Below are positions 1-7,700 of a DNA stretch of 11,715 nucleotides, piece after piece. The stretch covers positions 1 to 11,715 of the forward strand of contig JABXKX010000237.1 in assembly GCA_013619035.1 (NCBI GenBank), in the 5' to 3' direction. The translations under genes were made by a program, and so were the position numbers. The notes below the pieces were generated by a model that worked only from the letters and a program-made list of their open reading frames with translations, was not told the DNA's origin and searched no databases. Origin of the DNA: Peptostreptococcaceae bacterium (GTDB lineage: Bacteria > Bacillota_A > Clostridia > Peptostreptococcales > Acidaminobacteraceae). The first letter of the stretch is position 1. Every line of letters begins with the position of its first letter.

Positions 1-110
1 TATATATAGTGGATTTACTAATAAACAGTACAACATCATGTATAAGCAAAAAAACACACGTTCGTCAAAAATGGAAATTAAATTAAACTATTACATATAA
101 ATTAATCAGT

Positions 111-116
111 GGGAGG
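111..116 (+). promoter_or_regulatory. Strong ribosome binding site of the membrane protein gene
   Basis: GGGAGG lies 6 nt before the ATG at 123. It is a near-ideal Shine-Dalgarno sequence at normal spacing and fixes that ATG as the start. The AT-rich leader upstream (1-110) has no convincing -35/-10 pair, so the promoter is either weak or lies outside the window. Confidence 0.85.
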
Positions 117-122
117 TTATCA

Positions 123-2192
123 ATGAACCAATCTTATAATCAATTATTTGATGAAAAAGACCTACTCGAAGAGAATAAATTTCAAACAATCTATAAGGGG
201 TGTTATAAAGATCAACCTCAACATCGTGTTGTCATTCAAAAGTTTAAAATGGATGATCAATTCGACACGGCTTTTAAGGATTTTCTAGATAACACATTAC
301 AAAATAAATTACATATTGAAATACTCCAAGATGAGATCATACTTGTTTCAAAATACATAGAAGGCGACAATATCAGTCTTCACCTAAACTTTGCTTCAGT
401 TACTGAAGAAGAGCGAATTGATTACTTATACGATTATTTACATCAAGCAACAGCTTACATAGGATTTGAACATTATTTACTTAACATTTTAATTGCTTCA
501 AATCAAATCGTATTTAAAGAGCATCAATTATATTTAAAAGAGCAAATTAACTTAGATAGAAAACTTAATGACAATATTCCATTCACAATGGTAGCAAAGA
601 ATATTGGTCAGGTCATGCAACGTATACTGATTACAAATTACAATGAATTAAAAACATCTGCTACATATGATGAATTACATGCATTTACAGAATCCTTGAT
701 TAGAAGAGAAAAAGATTATCAATGTTTTGATGATTTATTCTCCGATTTTAAAGCCATATATTTTAAAAAACTAGGGTCTAAAAATCAGACTCTAGTTGGC
801 AATGCACATCCAAATAATATTTTTATGGAATTTGTTGAAGTCAATGAACTAGGTGCTAGAACTAAGGAAATCAACAATGAGGTTACCGAAGAAGAACGTG
901 CTTTCTTAACGGGTAACAATACGCCAGATCCTATACAGGATTTACCGGATGAAACACCGGACATTCCCGATGATGTGATTGAAGAAATTTATGAACCGAG
1001 ACCACCGATCGATTGGTCAGATGGTCCTATAGAAGAAAGCATTGACTTATCTAAGCTTGTTGAAGGGGTTTCATCTCTTGAGGAAGTTCTTGTTAGAGAT
1101 GAGCCAATCAAAAGAGTCAAAAAAATAGTTCCAGATGTACAAGAACCTTTAAACACAGATATAGAAGAACCTTTAAACAATGAAACTACTAGTATAGATA
1201 GTAAAGAAAAATTTGATGAAGAACAACCTGTGTATGGTTTACCAAATCATTTCAAAAATTCAGCTTTTCAAACGCATCATGAAGAAGATGAAGACGATGA
1301 AGACGATGAAGAAGAAAAGAAAACTTTTAATTTCTTAATTCCAGCCTCAATATTTGCAGCATTAATAGTGGTTATTTTAAGTGTGTTATGGATACCAAAA
1401 CTATTTGCAAAAGAACCAGGTGAACATTTACCACCTGTAGCTGATTTTCAAGTTGAGATTACTGGAAACACCTTACATTGTACAAATTTAAGTATCGCCT
1501 ATGATGACGAAATTATTGCTGAGAGCTTCTGGGAACTCAGTAAAGATGGTGAATTTATAACCAGTACACCTGGTAAGAATAATGCTGATTATGAAGTTAA
1601 AGGACTTTCTCCAGGTGTATATAACATTAAATTGACAGTAACAGATTCAGTGGGATTATCAAGTGATCCTGTGGTACAAGATAAAGAATATCAAACTTCT
1701 GAAAGTAAAGCTTTAGAAAATCAGATTCAAACTCAAAATGAATTGGCTTCTGATCAGACTTTTAAGTCAAATAGTTATTCAAATGACTCAGAAGAAATTC
1801 TAGATCAATACAACATGAGTTCAACAGTTAATGTGGTTGAAGATACATATACTTTAAACAAAGGTACTAAATCATACAGAATTGACTTAAATAAAAATGA
1901 TGGGACTGCATCTTTATATTTTGATCCAATCGAAATAACCGAAGGTGCTACCGTTTCATTTATGCTTATGTCAAATGAAGCCAAACCAATTAAAATACAG
2001 GTCATTGGTTATTACAAAGGTAACAATATCTACAATAAAGAAGTCATTTCCAATAAAGGGACTGTTCTCGATTGGAGTACTTTATCTATTCAAATGAGTA
2101 CAACATCTCCAACAGATAAATTGGTCATTAAATTAGAAGCTGAAGATACAATTGTATGGTTTGATGAGTTATCTATAAGAACATTCAAATAA
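123..2192 (+). CDS. Single-pass membrane protein: pseudokinase-like cytoplasmic half, PKD-like and galactose-binding-like outer half
   Basis: I do not recognise a named gene. Residues ~1-240 look like a degenerate protein-kinase fold. There is a YKG-containing start, and LLNILIA at 119-125 sits where a kinase catalytic loop would be, but the HRD aspartate and a DFG motif are absent. Catalysis is therefore unlikely, and the architecture recalls EssB/YukC-type membrane pseudokinases. Residues ~245-385 are acidic and proline-rich, probably disordered. An Asp/Glu run at 387-398 precedes a hydrophobic span at ~404-429, the only membrane segment. No N-terminal signal peptide is visible, so the N-terminus is likely inside the cell. 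Outside, 437-517 resembles a PKD beta-sandwich (PPVADF start, GxYxIxLTVTDS end). A linker rich in Ser, Gln and Asn follows. About 565-689 resembles a galactose-binding-like jelly roll ending in VWFDELSI. The protein could couple surface binding to a cytoplasmic scaffold. Domain calls are by eye; the membrane topology is the firmest part. Confidence 0.8.
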   Translation: MNQSYNQLFDEKDLLEENKFQTIYKGCYKDQPQHRVVIQKFKMDDQFDTAFKDFLDNTLQNKLHIEILQDEIILVSKYIEGDNISLHLNFASVTEEERIDYLYDYLHQATAYIGFEHYLLNILIASNQIVFKEHQLYLKEQINLDRKLNDNIPFTMVAKNIGQVMQRILITNYNELKTSATYDELHAFTESLIRREKDYQCFDDLFSDFKAIYFKKLGSKNQTLVGNAHPNNIFMEFVEVNELGARTKEINNEVTEEERAFLTGNNTPDPIQDLPDETPDIPDDVIEEIYEPRPPIDWSDGPIEESIDLSKLVEGVSSLEEVLVRDEPIKRVKKIVPDVQEPLNTDIEEPLNNETTSIDSKEKFDEEQPVYGLPNHFKNSAFQTHHEEDEDDEDDEEEKKTFNFLIPASIFAALIVVILSVLWIPKLFAKEPGEHLPPVADFQVEITGNTLHCTNLSIAYDDEIIAESFWELSKDGEFITSTPGKNNADYEVKGLSPGVYNIKLTVTDSVGLSSDPVVQDKEYQTSESKALENQIQTQNELASDQTFKSNSYSNDSEEILDQYNMSSTVNVVEDTYTLNKGTKSYRIDLNKNDGTASLYFDPIEITEGATVSFMLMSNEAKPIKIQVIGYYKGNNIYNKEVISNKGTVLDWSTLSIQMSTTSPTDKLVIKLEAEDTIVWFDELSIRTFK

Positions 2193-2213
2193 GCGTTAAA
2201 CGCTTATTTTTTT
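2187..2213 (+). terminator. Intrinsic terminator overlapping the stop codon
   Basis: AAATAAGCG (2187-2195) pairs perfectly with CGCTTATTT (2201-2209) around a 5-nt loop. A run of seven T residues (2207-2213) follows. The 5' arm contains the TAA stop (2190-2192) of the membrane protein gene, so transcription ends almost immediately after translation does. Confidence 0.85.
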
Positions 2214-2295
2214 GCATAGAAAAAGCCATAATAACAGTTTTTGCAACTACTACCACAGCTTATATTTCTAACACATTTTCAATTTCAATAACTAG

Positions 2296-2456
2296 TATGG
2301 TGGAATCATCTCCTTAATCGTTAAGTAACGTCCTTAAGTAATCTCTAACTACTCTGGCGGAATCATCTCCTTCCTAAATAGTTTCTTACATCCTTAAGTA
2401 ATTCTCTAACTGTCTGGCGGAATCATCTCCTTAATAGATAGTAACATCCTCTATTT
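2296..2456. repeat. Three tandem ~57-60 bp repeats in the convergent intergenic region
   Basis: The 315-bp gap between two convergent genes (2193-2507) holds no supportable gene. It contains three direct repeats starting near 2296, 2353 and 2413 (periods 57 and 60 bp). Each carries the identical 14-mer GGAATCATCTCCTT, at 2302, 2359 and 2419. Units 1 and 2 also share CCTTAAGTAAT and TCTCTAACT; unit 3 diverges after ATCCTCTA. The core on the + strand resembles the 3' end of 16S rRNA (see findings). The flanks, 2214-2295 and 2457-2507, are AT-rich and show nothing recognisable, including no clear terminator for the leftward operon. The function is unknown: a small RNA, a binding site array or an inert repeat are all possible. 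Confidence 0.85.
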
Positions 2457-2507
2457 CTTATATAAGATTAATTTATTATAACACTAATTATCAGAAAATT
2501 CAAATAA

Positions 2508-3542
2508 TTATTTTACGTTTTGACAAAACTTATATATATTTTTTGCCATAAACGTTGCTTTATCTTCAATATGTGGTAATTCCAAGACTTTCAAAGGGTC
2601 GTTCGCTGTTGCCATTATTGAGAAATACGGTGGCAACTGAAAACCCTTATTGATATTTAAAGCGCCAATCAATTGTTTTGTAACAGAATCCGATCCCGAA
2701 TTTCCTGAAACGACAACTGTAAAACAGACTTTATCATGGAATGAGATTTGTCTATACAGTACCGTTAAACGATTGATTACTGCAAGCATATTTGCCGATA
2801 CAGAATCATTGTAATTAGGGCATACCCATACAATAATATCTGCTGCTTCTATTGCTGGTAATACCTCTTCAACCATAACGCCGCCATAAAAACAACTGTT
2901 ATGTTTACCAAAATGCATACACGTTTGGAATGGACATCCCTTACAATCTACTACGGTTCCATTCTCAATATGAATCTCATTAACCTCACAAGACTCTAAA
3001 TGACTTTTAACCAAATGCCAAAGACCAAGCGTGTTAGAGGTCTTATAAGAACTTGAATGGAGTGCTAAAATTGAATTTAGTGGTTTAAATTGATGATTTA
3101 TTATTCTCTCCACCAATTGTCTTCCATGACCTATTGCAATCTCTTCTAAACTGCAATTCATTGTCTTTTGCCATGTTTCAAAGTTCTTGTAATTCTTAAC
3201 AATTTCAAGAACCGAGTGCCCTACAAACCCAAGCCCCATCCTATTCATATGTAAGATGAGATCTTGTGCCATTGACTTCGTATAATAATCTGAAGTACTA
3301 CAGACAATAACACCACCAATAGAGCCTTCGAAAAAGCTTTTGTTATGATGTTTCGTCAACCAGTTCAACAAATCAATATCATATCCCAAATCATTTAGTT
3401 CAGCTATGACAAGTATCTTTCTATCTTTACAAGATACACCTTCTTCATAGAATTCATATGATGACTCACCCAGTATGTTTAAAACCACATGATCTAAAGG
3501 ATCCCCAAAAATTTTCCCGATAACCAATACTTTAGAATTCAA
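2508..3542 (-). CDS. Flavodoxin-like NAD(P)H-dependent FMN reductase / iron-sulfur flavoprotein homologue
   Basis: The C-terminal half (~155-344) matches the NADPH-dependent FMN reductase / Isf class of flavodoxin-fold proteins. A phosphate-binding loop rich in Ser, Thr and Asn lies at 162-171 (HSSSYKTSNT). Four cysteines follow at 200, 203, 208 and 217 (CxxCx4Cx8C), which could ligate an Fe-S cluster. CPNYNDSVSANM at 241-252 is the usual 'sPvYfgsvs' flavin-contacting segment. The first ~150 residues have alternating beta/alpha pattern (KVLVIGK, KILVIAEL, GGVIVCST) and may be a second, degenerate flavodoxin-like domain. Most single-domain relatives are about 180-230 residues, so 344 is long. 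The start is TTG at 3542, 10 nt after AAGGAG, and overlaps the end of the upstream dehydrogenase-like gene by 11 nt, which suggests coupled translation. The protein is probably a soluble electron-transfer partner of the operon; its substrate cannot be inferred. Confidence 0.8.
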   Translation of the reverse strand: MNSKVLVIGKIFGDPLDHVVLNILGESSYEFYEEGVSCKDRKILVIAELNDLGYDIDLLNWLTKHHNKSFFEGSIGGVIVCSTSDYYTKSMAQDLILHMNRMGLGFVGHSVLEIVKNYKNFETWQKTMNCSLEEIAIGHGRQLVERIINHQFKPLNSILALHSSSYKTSNTLGLWHLVKSHLESCEVNEIHIENGTVVDCKGCPFQTCMHFGKHNSCFYGGVMVEEVLPAIEAADIIVWVCPNYNDSVSANMLAVINRLTVLYRQISFHDKVCFTVVVSGNSGSDSVTKQLIGALNINKGFQLPPYFSIMATANDPLKVLELPHIEDKATFMAKNIYKFCQNVK

Positions 3543-4716
3543 ACGATTTCAACTCCTTATATGAAGATTCTAATCTACTTAACAACATAGAATCTAATGT
3601 ATACTTTTCTGTTATGGTACGGTCAAGTCCTATGCATTTATGTTTACATCCAAAGTAAACGCCATCAATGTAAACCGTTGAATAGTGCCATTTACCTTCT
3701 AAGTAAGCCAGTATGGACATTGCTGCTGACGAAAGCGCCGGTGCAATAAAAGGTTTGTAACCCACTGCACGGACATCTAAGTTCGCTTTAACCGTCATTT
3801 CTGTAAGTTTAAGAGACTTTTCTTCACTGTACCCTGTCATAGAGTCAGCGATAACCAAATGTTTACCATGAGGCCCAAATGCTCTCCCCTGCTCATAGTA
3901 ATAAGTCATGCCATTTTTGTTTGCATAATAGTTTGCTCTAGCCTGCATAACCCCCAAGCCAAAACCTTTAATTTGTTCTGGTCGTAAATCACCATGAACT
4001 AGTGCTGCTTTACAAAGTAAATCAACTGGATCAGAGACAACTATAAATTGACCTTTGAAATTCACTTCTTTTGCTTTTTTTGCATATATTGAAACAATCT
4101 TAGTATTGGCTTCTAATTGATACATTCTAACGTCTGTAATCCCAGAACCGACTTCTGGTATTCTAGAAGAAGCCGTAAAAATGAACACATCACAATCAAA
4201 TAAATTTTCCATTGTAATACCATAGACTTCAGGAAATGGTCCTCTATCAATGGTCATTATCTGATTGAGTTCATAACACCATCTTTTGATTCGATTATCA
4301 TCAAGATCAAATATACCGATGGCTTCAATGATGTTTCCTCCAATTAGTCTAAGCGCAGACAACATCATCCCACCCACATCACCAAGTCCTAATACATGCA
4401 CACGGTATTTAGATTTAATTTGTTTATCATGATTAAAAGGTAACTTTTTTAAGTTTACTCCAATAAGTTTTCTATTCTCTATAAGCTCTTTATAGGGGCC
4501 GTTAAGCTCCTTTGATAGTTTACCTTCTAAGGTTTCTTTATGTGCTTCTAAGAACAGCTCATCTTCAATAAGATGTATACCTAGTGCTTCTACAGATGCA
4601 TCTTCATATAAATAATAAACTTCATGCTCAAAGGTTAAAGAGATAAGTTCTTTGTATGTTGAATCTAAAGAGATCATTGACATAATCTCTTTAGAATCCT
4701 TAATATAATATTTCAT
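3532..4716 (-). CDS. Divergent lactate/malate dehydrogenase-like NAD-binding protein
   Basis: Residues ~104-340 follow the LDH/MDH plan. A Rossmann loop GLGDVGG at 110-116 follows a beta strand. FDLDD at 136-140 has the acidic residue typical of NAD preference. SDPVD at 228-232 corresponds to the family's SNPVD, an arginine at 260 sits in the segment equivalent to LDSAR, and GPHG at 281-284 holds the catalytic-type histidine H283. Two differences stand out. The aspartate that pairs with the histidine is apparently Met257, and the substrate-arginine position in the mobile loop (PGxxR in LDH) seems to be non-arginine near 193. About 100 extra N-terminal residues have no clear assignment; normal LDH is near 315 residues. 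NAD(H) binding is likely, but ordinary lactate or malate turnover is doubtful. The ATG at 4716 follows GGAGG at 4720-4724, and the gene starts 9 nt after the large multidomain gene. Confidence 0.8.
   Translation of the reverse strand: MKYYIKDSKEIMSMISLDSTYKELISLTFEHEVYYLYEDASVEALGIHLIEDELFLEAHKETLEGKLSKELNGPYKELIENRKLIGVNLKKLPFNHDKQIKSKYRVHVLGLGDVGGMMLSALRLIGGNIIEAIGIFDLDDNRIKRWCYELNQIMTIDRGPFPEVYGITMENLFDCDVFIFTASSRIPEVGSGITDVRMYQLEANTKIVSIYAKKAKEVNFKGQFIVVSDPVDLLCKAALVHGDLRPEQIKGFGLGVMQARANYYANKNGMTYYYEQGRAFGPHGKHLVIADSMTGYSEEKSLKLTEMTVKANLDVRAVGYKPFIAPALSSAAMSILAYLEGKWHYSTVYIDGVYFGCKHKCIGLDRTITEKYTLDSMLLSRLESSYKELKSFEF
3553..3558 (-). promoter_or_regulatory. Ribosome binding site supporting a TTG start
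   Basis: AAGGAG on the - strand sits inside the last codons of the dehydrogenase-like gene, 10 nt before TTG at 3542-3540. No in-frame ATG occurs near it, and the conserved-looking beta strand KVLVIGK begins three codons after this TTG. This site therefore decides the start. Confidence 0.7.
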
Positions 4717-4725
4717 AGGCCTCCA

Positions 4726-7700
4726 TTAGTCTACTGTCGATTCTTTGTAAACATATTTTTTAAGTCGTCTTAACTGTTCCAAGTCATTCTTAAGGTAATC
4801 AGAAGATTTTTGGCTCATATCATAACTGATACGTTCTCCTCTATCTGGAAATCTTGGTGATATCAATACTTCACCCAAATGAGACAACGTCAAACTATTT
4901 TCATGTAAATATTGATATTCTTCTTCAAGAACTTTCAAAATATCAATCGCATTTTCTAAACATACTTCAGATAAATCATATATCGCTTTCTTAGAACTGC
5001 CTGAAATATAGTTTGGTGATGTATAAGGTAATATCTGATTAATCGAAGGAATAATATTTCGAGTTGGAATAACCCCTCTCCAAAGCGTATCTCCACCTAA
5101 AAACGGATACATCAAACTCTCATTAAACCATACTTTTAATCTTGGAATAAAATAGGCTGAGTCTACTTTTATGTTTTGATTTTCTAGAATCGCCTTACCT
5201 CGACCAGACATAATGCCAACCAACACTTTTCTTATTTCAACATTTGCCTCGCTTAAAAGTGGTTGAATAGCCTTAATACGATATCCTTTATTCAAAAGAT
5301 CATCAACCAATATAACAGGACGATCAAATGATTTTATACGACTGACTTGATTTTTGATATCCAAATAATATGGATAGGCTTGAATATCATAACTTTCAAC
5401 ATCAGGATTAAAGAATCTTTCTGTATGCAGTGACTTGGTCACCGTATTAGGTAATATCCAACGTTTAAAGATAGCACCAAATGGTACACACATCGACTCT
5501 CCTAAAGATCTAGGATGAGTTGGTACTGTTGGTACACCATTTTCATCAGCAATTTTTTTGATTAAATTCTCATAGAGCATCGTTCTATCAAATGATAAAA
5601 CCAAATGTCCTGGATATAACTTACTAATCGATTTTTGTAGTTTCTTTCTACTTCTGGTTATGGCCTCATGTACATTTGTATTACTTCTTAGAGGCTCTTT
5701 TAAAATGGTTCTACCATCTAAATTGAGTGTACATGGCGAAGACATTTCAACCGTGTAAATTGAATTGCCATTGCTTTTTTCCTCTATACAAACAAACCCA
5801 TGTAGATCCAACAGTTCATGAAACCTATCAGAAATACTAGATCCTTCAATGACATCCACCACAGAGTAACTGTAATCTTTTGCTAAACAAAACGCCATAG
5901 TCTCAGTTAAAATCATTTGTTCTGGATCAGAAAAACTGTATTCTTTACTAACAACCAATGCATCGATGATTAAAATTCTTCCAACTGAGTTTTTTAAGAT
6001 GTATTCTGCCACATGTTCATCTACAAACTCTTCATACACACTCGAACTTCTTAACCAATGGAAAATTGAATACGCAATGATACGGTTATTATCTTTTATA
6101 GATCTTAATATAATTGCTCTTGGTTTTCTTCTTTCAATCAATTTTTCCAAGACTTCTCGATTGGGTTTAAAAGGCTCTTTTGTTGTTTCTACAATTTCAT
6201 CAATTAACTCTGGTGTAATACCATCTACAATTTCCACTCTAACAGATTTAGTCGTAATCATTTCTTTGAACTGAGGTTCTCTTTGATACAAACCTCTCGC
6301 ATAGATATATTTTTGTGCCAGCGGATCAATTAAATCAGAAATATCTCTGTTCTGATCAATATAATTTCTAATTTGAGTTGATGATATTTGTTCAAATTGA
6401 GGTGGTAAAACCAATCGTACCACTTCTTTTCTTAAAGACTTAACATTGTCTTCTAATCTCGTTTTTTCAACATTACTAAACACTTGAGCATGTCGTTCAA
6501 AGATAACATGAGATAAATTATGTATCGAAAACTCTTTGACATCTTTTTTATAAGCAGAAGCATTTAAAATAACATCACTCCCTATAACTATATGAACATC
6601 AGAAGCATCAAATGTTTCACAAAGTACACTTAAATCATCTGGATTAGCAATATTAATAGAAATATCTCTTGGGAACACATATAAGTCAAACTCATCAGCA
6701 ACTGACATTTTAATGATATCTCTTCTAATTAAGTTCGGTTGTGTTCTTTTTGACCATGAAAATTCATCTACTGATAAATAGACTTCAAATCCTAAATTTC
6801 TAATTGATTTAGCAATCTCCTTGTGACTTAAAGAGAATGGATCAAACGCTCCTGGGAAAAAGGCTATTTTCTTAAAATCTTCTAAATCTAAGTCACCTTC
6901 TTCAAAGGTATATTCAGAAATAAAGTTATAAATATGATTTAAACCAGCTGCGTTATTTAAATATATAAGTTCTGCACTCTCATTGGTATTGGCAATTAAC
7001 GACAAAATCTTCTTAATGATTTTCTTGAAAATTGTAGCTTTGATTTCATTATCCAATAATTTAGAAGCAAACAAGTGTTTACCTATAACATTGATGGCAA
7101 CACGATTAACTTTTGTATCATAGTTAACAAATCCTTTTAAAATAATACCAAGTAATTTATCTCTCATCCCTTCAAAGTGTTCTTCACCAATTTTTTCTAC
7201 GGTCATATGTTCTATGACTTCACCAACGGTTAATAACACCAATGTACAGATTTGAGGATTTGCTCTTTCGATTTTTTCAGCAAAACTCTCTACAATCTCT
7301 AGGAATTCTTGTACATCTAACTTCGTCATTAAGATTCCAAGGTATTCACAGATATATTTTGTATATTGGTAGTTTTCCATTTCAAGTGCTCTTAAAAGCT
7401 CAATAACTATATCGTTTATTTGACCTTTTGAAAGATGTTCTGATAATTCTACAAGACCTTTACCGGCTGCATTTCTAACACTTTCATGAGACGATACTTT
7501 TAGAAGATTACATAAATGCATCGATAAATAGAAACTATCCTCTTTTTTATAATTCACTACAAATCTAAGTAACAATTCTATCTGTAATTTCTTACATACC
7601 CAAGAGGTAGCTGATTTCAGATTGGACAAATAAACATCCGAACTGCCTTCTACTTTTGAAATACATTGTAGTCTGTAACTTTCAAGTTCATCATTTTCAA

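Noticed and set aside
1..100. Two frames are open from the window edge: frame 2 to a TAA at 98-100 (32 codons) and frame 3 to a TAA at 84-86 (27 codons). Either could be the tail of an upstream gene.
   Set aside because: Both are short, they compete with each other, neither resembles a known C-terminus, and an internal ATG at 38 has no ribosome binding site. The window cannot decide.
989..1180. 63-codon frame on the - strand inside the membrane protein gene
   Set aside because: Low-complexity shadow of the acidic linker, no ribosome binding site, opposite a clear coding frame.
1805..2005. 66-codon frame on the - strand inside the membrane protein gene
   Set aside because: Antisense shadow of the outer beta domain with no initiation signal.
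2296..2456. CRISPR array reading of the three repeats
   Set aside because: The similarity extends through most of each 57-60 bp unit, so there are no unique spacers, and no cas gene is present.
5966..6274. 102-codon + strand frame opposite the GNAT-like region of the giant protein
   Set aside because: Hydrophobic, Ser/Ile-rich composition typical of an antisense shadow, and no upstream Shine-Dalgarno sequence; the - strand frame has recognisable domains.
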